Below the pieces are notes generated by a model that was not told the origin of the DNA, ran no database searches, and saw only the letters and a program-made list of their open reading frames with translations. A stretch of 64,000 nt of DNA from Rhyacophila brunnea (lineage: Eukaryota; Arthropoda; Insecta; Trichoptera; Rhyacophilidae), in contig JAGYXB010001414.1 in assembly GCA_022495005.1 (NCBI GenBank), positions 868,001 to 932,000 on the forward strand, read 5' to 3'. A program made the translations under genes and the position numbers. Below, one piece after another: positions 11,787 through 23,968 of this stretch; within the stretch, counting starts at the first letter, position 1, and each line of letters starts with the position of its first letter.

Positions 11787-14700
11787 AAATATATTTAAGT
11801 TCCAATGAGAAGATAGTTATGTATGATAATTCTCAATCCGCAATAAAAAAACATTATGTTAAAAATAAAATAAATTAAAACTACGTAGTAGTACTTACAT
11901 ATAAACTGATTAAAATTCCTCGTCTACTTTCTGTATAAAATTGTAACGAACGTCAGGCGTCTAATTGTCCTGGCGCCCAGTTGTCCCATTATCGCTACGA
12001 CACGGTATACGCCTGCATAATGGGTGTAGAGACATGGAAGGTAGTGGAGGAAAAGGCAAGTATTAAGCATGCTTATATGAACATCGATAAATACTTCAAA
12101 CTTATATATTTAAGAAATTCATAATTAAATAAGCATTCAATAAGCCGTATCAAAAATTTAATAAAAACAATAATTATGATTGCGAAACCCGATGTTACAC
12201 CACTAATTAAGAATTTCGCAGCTGATATTTTATCTTGATGGAATCTTAACGATTATTTCTATATAAAGTAACTCTATATTTATATTACTATATGCATCTC
12301 GGACGTAGTGCCTACGGCGAAACGCGCCAAAGTATATAATTTTCTCTTTTCACTGTATCACCCCTTAGTTAGGGCATTGACAATTCGATTGATTAGTAAC
12401 GGGAGTATACTTTAACACAGTAATTAAAAAAAACAAGCCAATTAATTAAAATTAACGACATTATCTTCATCGTATTAGGGCTTTTAAAACGTAGGCCAGC
12501 CAGACATAAATAGTCTTAACGAACTGCGTGATAGATGACCATCACTCATTTCACTTGGAACAAAATCCTACACGTCCTAGATATATTAATTAAAGCCACT
12601 TTATTTCAATCGCCTCTTAAATAAGGTGAGTTAAGGCGATCCCACCCGTAAACAAAATAAACTGTAAACCAGAAAAGCTAAAAAAAGGAAGCCACTTCCA
12701 TGCATAAATAGAGGATTAATATACCACGTTACCGTGGTTCATTTGTGTTCGTCGAGTCGGTAGAAAAGAAAGATTTATAGATTAAGTACTAACTTACTAA
12801 CTACCTGTAAACTGACAGAAGCTTGTTGAAAAATAAACGGTAATGAATAATGATACATTGTAAATTGAATTCATTAACTTCTTTTGTGAGTTTATATTGG
12901 GACAGAAAATTGTCAATTAAGGATTGGAATAGAAAACTTTTAATTTGAAAATTGTTTGAATCAAATGCTTCGAATTCCTTGAATAGAACACAATATAACG
13001 AATTAATCATCCAGACGACGACATTATGTCTACGACGCATTCTATAATACAATTTTATTTGCAATTAAATAATTAAACCTGGTAGGGCTGAGGTTTTCGT
13101 AACTTTCAGGGAAAAAAGACGCTAAGGGTGGAACATTTAATCGTTCAAAAAATGGTTGGATTTCAGCAAGGCACAAACATGAGAGATCGATAGCGAAGAC
13201 GAGAAAGATGGAAAATTACAGGAAATATAATATTGGGCAATCTTTCATATATGTATAAAATACCTATTGATATAGGTATAGCATTCTCCAGTGTGTAATA
13301 ACAATCATAACGTAGGAACAAATAAGAAGATTGAATAGAACTACATATCATGAAAATAACATACATTGAAATTACAATTGAAAGGTAAATTCATTTATTT
13401 TCACAGCTAACTATAAGCACAAGTAACAAAAGAACCCTCTTTAAAAAAAATGGAAACGTAAACCTTATTTATTTTTTTATTTTTTACTATTGAAGTTATT
13501 ATGTGTTGTTTATTGACAATTGTCGTAATACAAATTTGATAGTAATTTATCCACAATATTCTATTAAAGAACAGTGGGACTTTGGGAAGAAGAGAACCAG
13601 TTTAGTCCACTAAAATTGATATTGCCATCTCATGTTGGTGTTGAACTAGATAAGTTTAGAATTTTATTTTTATATTTCACTTCGACTCTGTGTAGGTACA
13701 TGTACATACATATACCCTTAAATAAATTTTACATTAAATTTGTTAATTTGGTGCACCTTCATTGCTTATTTGACGTGACATTAAGCACAGTGGGTGCTTT
13801 AAGAAATATAAAAGAAATTCGAAAATATCGTGATGCCACCATGCAGAGGCTTAATAAGAGTTCCATTGTAGGCATTACAATAATTATTAGATTGGGTAGC
13901 ACTGTGCTCGTAACTAGTAGCAGAGGTATGTCTACAGTTAATAGATAGTAAGGTGCAAGACAGCTGCATCCCTAAATAATCCGATAAAACCGACCACAAA
14001 TAACATTTTAAATTGGTGCATTGTAGTTTCGGAGGAGGGACCAGGTCGAATCGGACCACCAACAGATCGCGTTTTGGTCGCGAGTACAAATCGTTCCACC
14101 CAAGAATTCATGTCAAGTCACACGTCTATCTATCTACCTTCACCAAAGATAGTAAAACACAATCTTTATCAGTATAGCCGATGTATCCATTTTATAATTT
14201 GACTCTTGAGAGTCAAAACCACACAACCTTCCAGTAGAACAAAAACAATCAATTTGAAATCATGTGCTGTGTTGAGTGAGGGGAAGTCTAATAACTAGGG
14301 GCAACTAGTGAAAGACTACTATATATTCTATGCAATACAATCAACTGATAATTTCAAGTTTAAAGATACATTTAATTAGCGTAAGTAACATATCTAAAAA
14401 TATTAAGAAGCATATACCTATATAATATATTTCAATTCAGAGATTTTTCTAGAAAACAAAATATGCATAAATATAAATTCTTTTATGCATATTGAATCTA
14501 GCTTCGGTATTGTGATTATACTCGATATAAATAAATCCTCTTCACTCTGCGTTACGTACCTATCTATATATTTACAAGGTGAAAAGCGCCAGTAAGATGC
14601 TGTCAAAAATGATCAATCTCAATATTGGTGGTTGCTATGATACTTTCAGTAGGTACCAATATATTGAGGATTGCGTAAGCAGTTTCTGTGTAAAAACTTC

Positions 14701-16030
14701 GTTGGTTTCATTGTGGAAAATGTTTGCTTACAAACGTTCTTGCCGCCGAAAAGACTTAACTTGAGAAACTGGACGGAAGAATTTTACCACGTACGACTGA
14801 CGTACATAGTAAAGGTTTAGTTTAGGATATTGATATCCTAGAATTTTTAATTTATTCGGTGTTCAGCGAGTTGTGTACCACTATTACAAAGTCAATAAAA
14901 ATATGCGCCAACACGACCAGTTCATATTGAATTAAGAATCAATTATTGTCAAAAGTTTAATTTATCCTACTATATGCAAAGTTTTTTTCCCACCAACGGA
15001 ATGACAGCATGAAACGGAGCCTACAATCGTTGCACCTCTACCAATCGATGATGATGGTAAAAAATCGTCGGTGCGAAGAAGCGCGATGCACGTACGATGT
15101 AATAATAAAACATATCGAGGGCGTGTGTCGAATGGAGAAGCAGGCCCATATGAAGAATGCCTGTGTATAAGACTCGATCTGGCTATCAATGATTCCGGTG
15201 GGTAGAAAGAGTTACGAAGGGACAATAATTATACCATTATTCAAGTGATACCACTAAAACGATGGTTCAATTCATTCGGCATACAAAGAATTCATAATAT
15301 ATATCAAGGTTAATTATTGTGAAACCTAAGATATGGAGATACATGTTTTAATGACTAGTGTTAATCTTGAGTCTTTACTGTGACCTTAGAGAAGAAGAGG
15401 ACCATTTTGTTGTGGACTCGGTACTCAGGTGATGAGGGAACGACCGAGAAATGAAGTCTCGATGCAGATGAATATACCTAGTTACGTCGCAGGAGAAATG
15501 TCCCAATAATAACAATTTGTATAACTAAATGGCAGAATAGTACGTAACACACCCATAATAAATTAGTTATTCCCAAAGAATTTGGACAATAACTATGGAG
15601 AGTCTTATGAACGTTTTACATCGTAGCACTTGATGGCGATTCCTCAACGCTTTTAATGTGATAATCTATCCATGGTAACAATAGAAAAATTAAAATTCCG
15701 CACTTCAGTGCGGAGTATTAAGAAACGTTTAACATTTCGTTATTATGGAAAGAGTTGCGCGATGATTTGTACTTGTTCATCTAAATATTTTTAACATTTA
15801 CTAATATTGAGTAATTTTAATATTGTTGAAATGCTTTGCATTTTCGGCGATGACATTGTAAGCTTTGTGCTACAATAAAAATAATGATCTGCAATATACG
15901 AAATGACTTTTAGCTAATTTTATCATCAGTCTTGTTAATTAATTTTTACTTGTAAAAAATATTTATCATATTTCAATTCGATGTGTAATTTCATAATTAC
16001 ATACATTTTTAAATATGTATTTCAAAATTA
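11787..16030. other. AT-rich non-coding stretch
   Basis: A 16-base palindrome CCGCACTTCAGTGCGG is at 15698-15713. A more mixed block at about 14.99-15.22 kb has no recognisable product. The 124-codon frame at 13574-13948 resembles no family and looks like chance. Confidence 0.4.
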
Positions 16031-16118
16031 GTGGCCCGAGATGGCTAGATGGCCGAGTAGTACCTAACATATCAGCTTGGCAAGTCTGGGGTTCGAATCC
16101 CGGATCTGGCCAAATCCA
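16031..16118 (+). repeat. tRNA-headed SINE fragment
   Basis: ATGGCCGAGTAG resembles the Pol III A-box and GGGTTCGAATCCC (from 16089) is a perfect B-box. CCGGATCTGGCC follows where the acceptor stem would close, but no cloverleaf with a readable anticodon could be drawn by eye. It lies 140 bases left of the hAT remnant. Confidence 0.5.
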
Positions 16119-16263
16119 GAGCATGGACTATTTATTGACTTAAAAATAAGGCCAACATATTATATTTCTCGTTAAAAAAATGTTATAAAACCTTTATCCT
16201 ATTATTATCTGTCTATCCACATCGGATTGCAGAGCCAATTATTGTAATAAGTATTATGTAGTA

Positions 16264-17081
16264 CAGGGGGGGCAAACTTTTTGGATGGAGGGCCAAATTC
16301 AAGAATTCGAAATGAAAATAAAGAATTTTGTTGAGGTTCATGATCGAAAATGTTTGTTCACATATAGATATAGGTAGATCCAAAAATAACGAACATTTTT
16401 TGCATAATCTTCGGGACTTAAAGGTCGAATTTGTCTGAATTAAGGGCATTGTAAAATTTGGAGATTTCTTCACGACGATGCAATTCTCTTAAATCAGTGT
16501 CACGCTGCAGATCAATAATCTCAAATTGTAGCTTTGTCGGTACACTATCAATATCTATTGAAAATGAATCGCGTACTATTGCTAAACTTGTCTCAATGTT
16601 TCGGAAGTCACCAAATCTTTGTGAAAAATCGTCATTCAGAGCTTTAATAATTTTACCATACTCTTCAAATTTATATTCTGGTATATTCAGCAACTTCAAA
16701 GTTGGAAAGTGGTCCATGATGTTATTCGATATTTGTCGAAGGAATAACTTGTGTTTTAATTGAAATCCATTCAAACTTTTTACCATATCATGGGCATATA
16801 TTTTTTTTCCTTGCAACGCGGAGTTAAAAGTATTTAAATGTGTCACGATGTTCAACGTAGAAAATAGTGCTTACATAGTGTAAGACGAGACGCAAGGAAG
16901 ACGTCCTGAGACAATACATTTACGAAACAACAAATTCTTCAAATTTTAATTTAATGTCAATATTTTTTAAAGAATCATAAAAAAGGTATTCGTAATCAGA
17001 AGTACAATTAATGATCGGGGGCCGCAAAAAAATACCCGGCGGGCCACATGCGGCCCGCGGGCCGCAGTTTGCCCTCCCCTG
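16264..17081 (-). mobile_element. hAT transposon remnant with transposase fragment
   Basis: The 818-bp element is bounded by a perfect 8-bp target duplication, ATGTAGTA (16256-16263 and 17082-17089). Its terminal inverted repeats begin CAGGGGGGGCAAACT on the left and, read inward from the right, CAGGGGAGGGCAAACT. Target size and CAGGG termini are those of the hAT superfamily. A minus-strand transposase 3' half remains. The right end carries a GC-rich GGCCCGCGGGCCGC stretch. The element lacks the N-terminal BED-finger and most catalytic coding, so it is an internally deleted, dead copy. Confidence 0.92.
16290..16855 (-). pseudogene. hAT transposase C-terminal fragment (frameshifted)
   Basis: An open frame of 145 residues (16418-16855) contains MVKSLNGFQLKHKLFLRQIS, HFPTLKLLN, FEEYGKIIKALNDDFSQRF and ELHRREEISKFYNAL. 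I recognise these as the alpha-helical insertion and distal region of hAT transposases related to the ZMYM/GTF2IRD2-like group. After a frameshift near 16.42-16.45 kb the frame continues as ICEQTFSIMNLNK, the signature of the hAT C-terminal dimerisation domain. The 5' coding half is absent. The product would not be a working transposase. Assignment is by motif recognition and agrees with the termini and target duplication around it. Confidence 0.85.
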
Positions 17082-17089
17082 ATGTAGTA

Positions 17090-19020
17090 ATATAATTTGT
17101 AAAATACATATTTAAGTAGGTACATTAACGGGTAAAAACAGTTTTATTTCTTGAAGAATAATATCAATTGTACTGTTTTGCTGAGTTGCTTTATAACATG
17201 TAGGTATGTGCACAGATTATACGCCAATATATAAATAATGAACAAAAATACTACAAAATAAGCACCCGCCTACTTGCCCAGTGGCTTCCGTATTTAGTGT
17301 CAACAATAATCCAAGTGAATGAATTTTAACCATGTTAAATTATTTACAATAGAAGAAAATTTACTACTCTATTTTGCCAAAAATTCTTACCGTGTTCAAA
17401 ATATCTATATTGTTCAGTTCACCTCACATAGTTGTCATTCATTCATTCCCGTCTGCCTTTTTTAGACGAAACGTTAGCAAGCAGGTAAAAACACTTAATA
17501 AAGGTGTCCGGAGGAATTGTTCCCGTACACCTGTCGCAAAAGTCTTTGGACGACAAAGAATTTCAAAGATTCCCCGCACCGTTGCTACGCAGCTATAAAC
17601 ATCCTGTCGACACGCAAGACGAAAAATTGTAAGTATGCCAAGGAGAGAAGATTTTGTTTTGAGTATGCAGATGGATGATAAAGGACCCATTAATCACTTA
17701 CCTGGTCAGTTTAAAGCTGCCGTGTTATTCATTAAATAGCACAATTCTATAGAACCAATAAGTATATATTAACAAAAATAAACAAGTGTTATTGTTGTTT
17801 ATATTGTACTATGATAATATTCGGTATTATTGAAAAAAAATCTATAGAGCCCCAGGGTCGGGACTAGGGAATCCATTCCTAATAATAATTCCTATGGATT
17901 TTTTGGCGCATTAGGACAAAATAATCTTCACTAAAGAGTTTAACATAGTTTATCAAACTTTCTTCAGTGAATCTTTTAGTTAGTTAATGATTTAGCAGTC
18001 AATATAAATGCATCTTTCACATTTTCAGAATATTTAGAATATGTATACTTATTGAGTAAAATATAAATAGTCGTTTATTATGACATGACCTTATAACAAC
18101 AAACGGAATATAAAATAAAGTCAACAAATTATTCTTTAAATAAAAAAATATGTATAAACTTGTTTTTTTTATTTTTTCTCGTCATGTTACCCCAATGTAA
18201 AACAATGATAATATACCCCGAGATTGTGGAATCGCATAATTGGGTGGAATATCGGGATTTCAAGTCCTAGTCGAGACACACGAGTCGCAAGGTCGATACA
18301 ATATTGTATGTGTCGGAACAAGTACTCAATGATAAATTTGTCGTTTCAAGGTAAAATCACTCCACTGGCTGTGTTGGGCCCACAAACTCTAAACACACAT
18401 ACCTATAGGTATGAATTTTAGTCAATTTGAAATCATTTTTTTTTAATTTACTATAAGTATATGCATTATCAGGTATCTATCGACTTCATGTTTTGTATAT
18501 TATTATGTTATGGTAGATAAAGGTAATTTTTCTGACCTCATTTTGACTGGCTCATATAAGTGAGCACCTACGTACCAGTTATTTCTTCTGATATATAAAA
18601 TACGCATACGATCTGAATATAATACGTAAATAATATACAAAAAGGCTTAATCCGTAGGCATTGTAAATAACGTATACGTAACTTTGCTTCGCTTTGAGGG
18701 TAACTTTGTGCAACATATGTTTTCTAGCTTTGTTTGCGGAAACAATACAGTGAAAGGAATAAAATTGTGAAAGGAAAGGTAAAAATAAACAAAAAAGAAG
18801 TGGCGCCGAAGAACTGTTGTGCAAAAGGCTGGAAAAGCAAAACGTTGCAACACAGAGGAAATAATAGAAACCAAAAAACAAAGTGGTGGAAAGTTGTGCC
18901 GCCGATAGACCATCGGTCGACGTTGCCAACTGTACTAAAGTTATAGTGTTGTACTATAATCTTGATAACGCGCAAAATGTAAAATAGTTAGTTTTAGTAA
19001 ATATTACACCAAACAAAATA
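17090..19020. other. AT-rich non-coding stretch
   Basis: A degenerate tRNA-like piece (GGGATTTCAAGTCC near 18254) is the only hint of structure. Overlapping open frames near 18.6-18.95 kb in several phases on both strands indicate no real gene. Confidence 0.4.
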
Positions 19021-19224
19021 AAAATTCGGTACAGTTCGGTTATGAGGAAAACAGCGGAAAACACATTTTGAAAATAACCGATTTACTGGATTATTTGTTA
19101 GGTTGGGTTAGTTTAGGTTGGTTTAGGTTAGGTTAGGTTTACCCATCAAATATTCCAATATATCGGCTATTTTCAAAACGTGTTTGCCGCTGTATTCCCC
19201 ATAACCGAACTGTACCAAAAATTC
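19021..19224. mobile_element. foldback element with TTAGG-like loop
   Basis: Arms of about 77 bases (19021-19097 and 19147-19224) are imperfect reverse complements, sharing GGTACAGTTCGGTTATG and TTTTGAAAATA-CCGAT blocks. No clear target duplication was found. The loop is a short degenerate TTAGG tract. Confidence 0.78.
19098..19140 (+). repeat. short degenerate TTAGG (insect telomere-type) tract
   Basis: It reads TTAGG TTGGG TTAG TTTAGG TTGG TTTAGG TTAGG TTAGG: eight units, four exact. TTAGG is the ancestral insect telomere unit. Here it occupies the loop of an inverted repeat and is too short to be a chromosome end. Confidence 0.7.
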
Positions 19225-22200
19225 TATAAATTTGAAAACTTTAATACAAAAATACACATTTACGATAGATATTTTTACGGAAACCCTATTATATTATAAA
19301 CCTGTACTATAATTGTCTGAAAACGCTGGCTTCTATGACCCGTGTACCGCCAATCGCCCGTCACAATGGAGGAAGTGAATAATTTAAATACATACAGAAA
19401 AAACCTACTCTGCGAATAATATCAAAGGAAATCTATTTGATGGCCATAAATGAAACGTTTCAAGAAAACAGGAACTTTTATAGAATCTTGACTTTGACAA
19501 GGATACACATGACTCATACAAAGCGTGTTCTACTGTCCGCTTAAAATAAATAGCCTTAACTCACATTTTTTGATAAAAATTTTGGGGGTTGCTTGTGTTT
19601 TATAGTTTTAAAATAAACTCCCGCTTACCATATTTTCAAAAGTTTTGATAAAGCAATTTTTGTCCAATAATATATATATTATATATACGAGTCATCGAGT
19701 CACAAATCCGCTCTTTTTAAAAATCACAAAAACTGTTTTTGTTTCATACACAATTATACGTCTATATACTATGTAATTTTACATTTTTGTCATATTACTG
19801 GCGATAAAACGATGATGGCAAGTAGACCGATTTGCAAGAAAATGTCATGCAATTTATAAAAAGGGGGTTTTAAAAATATCCAAAGCGGGACTTGTGACTC
19901 ATATATGCCATATGGTGATGGATACATTTAAAAAATGGCCTATGTATAATAAGGCTAACAAATAATAATATGGATAAATAATTCCGTTAATTCGTTGCAT
20001 ACGCTATTACTATGATGCGAAAAATAGCATCAATACTAAGATAGTTCGTTTGAATACTAATTGACAAACTCTGTTAATTTTCTCCAACTCTTTCTCTCAG
20101 TCTAAAATAAACTCTAGCCGAGTGGATACATTAACAAGATAGTGGTAAGTGAACCGTAAAATACGAGGAGACTCCAAGTATTTGGATATGTACTAAAACA
20201 ACTCGTCAAACTTTAGCACGGGTTCTCAACCACTGTGTCGCGATCACTAATTGTTAATGCTCCACGAAATTAATCTAAGAATTCGATCATATTTAAACGA
20301 TTTTGTTCAGTCATCAATCCTATGTTATAATAATTATTATACCTACAGTCGACAGAAACGCCAAGTAACGCGCAGCGATTTGTTCTCACATACCTATTCG
20401 GCTTCACCCGATAACTTTAGAGAATCAACTAATTTTCAAACTTTATTCAAACAAATATTCGTTACGATTACATACAAATAATTTCATAATATTTAAAGAT
20501 GTCGCTGTTTCACACGTTGTATTCATATAACGATCAGATGGAATAAAAACTGAATTTTACTATTCATAACAACTGCATTAATTTAATTCATTGTATTATG
20601 AACATACATAATTTGAAAATACCTCGGAGAAATATATAACTATTAGAAAAAGTCTTTTGAAAAAAATTAGACGCCCAGCTACGTGCTCAGCTTACTGACC
20701 TATGTGCATCCTACCTAATGGAGACGAAATTAACTATTTTTTTACAATATTCTCTGAAACGCTTTCTAAGTTTTGTTAATTTTTGGCAGTCAGTCGGCTT
20801 CTGTATTTCAAATCAAAGTATTAATATTACTTCAATTACTAACCGGTGTATTTCTCTAAATTGTATAACGTGCTTGCACTTGGTAATAATTAAAAAAAAC
20901 CTATTTTTTATTCAACGAATAATTCAGTAATTCTTTTAAAAGATTGTTACATTCTTAAATCTTGTTTAGTATTGAATCGTCGCCACTGACTGACAATTTG
21001 ATAAAACCTTACATAGGTGTGAATGTGGAACGAGTGAATTTATTAACTCTAATAATTACAATACTTACTAATAATTATAAAGAAAAATAAAACGACACGT
21101 CAAGTTTACCGATGTGATATTGTTAATAATATTATGTGTTTCGACTTTATTTAAGTTTTGTACTATACCATTATAAGTATTTTTTGCGACTCGCGCACCT
21201 TGCATCCTTGTCGCAATAATAAGTAAAATGGAATAGTACAACACCCAAATCAATTAGATTAATTCAAATTCCATTAAGTACCGTCAGTCGATAATATTTA
21301 TAAATGAGTGTTTCTAAATAAGTGTTTCTGTTTCGAATGTCAGTATGAGTTGGTAACTACATTTAAAAACGATCATACAGGTGTGTTCGACCAGGTTATT
21401 TAATATATTATATTTAAAATTAAACAAAAAGGTTGATAACCCTTGGGCTAGAGAATTCTCAGCGAAATTGCATAAGATCGCGCAGAATCTAGATTAGACT
21501 CTCCACATCAAGATTAATGGTCTTAGCGTTATATGACCTTGATTCTCAATTGATTCCCCTCCTTGTAATTATCTTTTATTGGATCCAAGGCAGCTAATAG
21601 AGCTATAAAAGTGCTTCTGCTGGTCTAGATTGATCGCTCGAATTCGGAATTTAGCTCCACAATAAAATTATTGCTTCTGGCCAAAATGCTACCATAAAGA
21701 TGATTATACGCAATACAGGGCAGGACATTACACCCGCCATTATGCCAAGAAAACAAAAAAAAACTCATTAGAATTTTCTCAACGGCCCAATATATTATTG
21801 AAAACTGTTTAAATTATAGATGGGTACCTATACCTATCCATGTAGATACTTACTCGTATTTATTACATAGCTTCACATTTATTGAACAATTTTATAAAAA
21901 ATATTTGTATATTAGTATTTAAGTAAATTATCATTTCGCTCCAAATCAGGCCATACGGACATCCACAAAGTGTAGGTTATATTAACAAACTTTTTACCAG
22001 ACATGGCCGTTAGCCTTTCACGAAACAACACATTGGTTCAAACACATGCATTTTTGCTAGCCACGGAATCAGACCCGCGTTTCGACGCTTTAGAACTGGT
22101 TACTCCAACTAGGCCGCCGTGGGTATTTATTAGTAGATCCCTACGTATAAAGTAGATACCTATAAAAAAATAATTAGTCCCCTGGTTTGCCTACTTGTTG

Positions 22201-22748
22201 TTGCGAAACAAAGAATCTCAAAATAAGTTGAAATGTTAAAAATACTACATAATATATTAAAATAAAAAATCGAAAATTGGAATTGGCATACTTTTAATAT
22301 TTTAAATTTAAAATCCCTCTATATTGCTCTAATTACAATTAAATGTTAAATTTACTTAGTTTTATTAGTTTACATTTAATTAATTCAGCAATACCTACTA
22401 ACAACGATTTTTGAACATTTTGTTATTTTGTATGAATAAATACGTTTAGGTACAGATTCAAATACCTAGGGGGCATCACGGGAGATGGCATTTCGAAAAG
22501 ATAGCTCGCTATTCAAATGGGAATAGCAAAAGCAACATTCAATCCGATTCGGAATGTCTGAGCCTCACGGTTTTAGGTACTCAGTTAAAACCAAATTACA
22601 TCTACTATATGTACCTACTTCATTCACCTATGCATTCAGACAGTGCTTATATATGATAACGAGTCATGACACCTTACGAAGACTTTAAAATGTGTGTATG
22701 GCTTTAAAATGTAATGTGGAAATAAGAAAGCGAACCATGTAGCCAATC
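19225..22748. other. AT-rich non-coding stretch
   Basis: It holds a short repeat shared with about 9.36 kb (at 21259-21300) and a hAT-end-like GGTTCTCAACCACTGTGTCG at about 20221-20240 with no partner end. Otherwise nothing. Confidence 0.4.
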
Positions 22749-22942
22749 GTCCAGTCGAATGTGAAGTTGCGACGTAGGTCCTGGTTCGGCCACAGACTAA
22801 AGATGCCTCAAGAGAGTCTCGCCTGCCTTGAGCCAACCGGACTTACACGGTCCACAGGGTGTACACGGCGGAAGAAGCAAGAACACTGGCGAACGACAGG
22901 CATTCTTGGAGACGCCGCGTGGTAGGCAAATGCTCCATTTAA
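22749..22942 (+). pseudogene. non-LTR retrotransposon 3' end (reverse transcriptase ORF C-terminus), broken
   Basis: One frame reads KLRRRSWFGHRLKMPQESLA, the W-[FLY]-GH-x-x-R-M-P motif near the C-terminus of RTE-like endonuclease/reverse transcriptase proteins. After a frameshift another frame reads VYTAEEARTLANDRHSWRRR then VVGKCSI and stop at 22940-22942, matching the usual final ...A-x-DR-x-x-WRR-x-V segment. Both orders and spacing fit. The catalytic domains are missing upstream, so this is a 5'-truncated, frameshifted relic. Confidence 0.72.
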
Positions 22943-23769
22943 GGAGAGGACACGGACAAAAAGGAATAAAATTTACATGACTGTATTATCATTATGAAAC
23001 TACAAAAAGTCTCAAAAGGTCAGTTTCCTTATGAAGTATGAATGATAGACCCGCCGCGATTTGCAATGTAAAATTGAAATAACGGCATAAAATAATATTT
23101 TATAACCAACGTCCACCTAATTAGATGCATAAAATTTTATTGATAAATAAGTGGCTTCGAAAATAAACAGTAGTAATAAAATAGTTTATATATAGACGAA
23201 CCAATAACGTTGCTAATTAGTGAATAGACAACGAATAAAAAACATAATTACTTTCAGGAAATTACTACTATATCGAACGATACAAATCGCCGTATTTAAT
23301 TTAATGTACGTCGGGAACCAGTTATTTTCAAGAACAAACCAATGGCAATGCTCTACAGTCTAATACTACAGTGTTAACTGCTGAAAATCCAAGAAATTGA
23401 AGAAATGGATCAAACCTTCGTCAATTGAAGAGGAACCACAAGAAGACGAAAAGTGGTGTCTGCGAAAGTGAAATTCTGAAAAATCTTCGACAATAACTCA
23501 TAATAGTGGATAATGCAAAAAGAGAATGAAGAAAACGTAGTGCAACAAACATATTAGACGAAATCCGTCTTATATCATAATAAATAATTTATTGGAATTT
23601 TATGGTGGTGTACTAATTGCCAGACAGAACATTGACAATCCTCAGAAGTTATTTAAATATATATTGAACCATGTCGGATTCGAACACGTCTCTTGGCTCT
23701 TACCACTAAATTACCCACTTAAGTAGGTACCTACCAACCTTGTATCCATGACTTAATACGCTATCTGAG

Positions 23770-23968
23770 ATGGCGAGATATAGGTCGGCAGGCGCGTAAG
23801 GCGCTGGCCTTTCATCCGAAAGCTCCGGGTTCGATTCCCGATGAGGACACAATAAAATATGTATGTGATTTTCTCAAAGCCTGGGTGTTTGTGATTGTTT
23901 CACTTATATTCCTAATCACACTACTGTCATTGGGCCTCTAGGTCTGCTGCAGTGTTAAAAAGAAAAAA
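23770..23968 (+). repeat. tRNA-derived SINE with A-rich tail
   Basis: A TAGGTCGGCAGG A-box-like block is followed by GGCGCTGGCCTTTCATCCGA, the B-box GGGTTCGATTCCC (from 23828), and a body ending GGCCTCTAGGTCTGCTGCAG then GTGTTAAAAAGAAAAAA. This order, head, unrelated body and A-rich end, is that of a SINE. A second tRNA-like fragment (GTTCGAATCCGACATG) lies on the minus strand just left, near 23670-23720. Confidence 0.65.

Noticed and set aside
13574..13948. 124-codon plus-strand frame.
   Set aside because: No domain, AT-driven composition, an opposing frame overlaps, and the start is not a convincing initiation site.
16031..16118. A functional tRNA gene.
   Set aside because: The B-box is perfect, but acceptor and anticodon stems do not pair and no clear anticodon loop can be drawn, so it is listed as SINE-like.
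20219..20260. CACGGGTTCTCAACCACTGT, resembling a common hAT-type end.
   Set aside because: No partner terminus or target duplication was found nearby.
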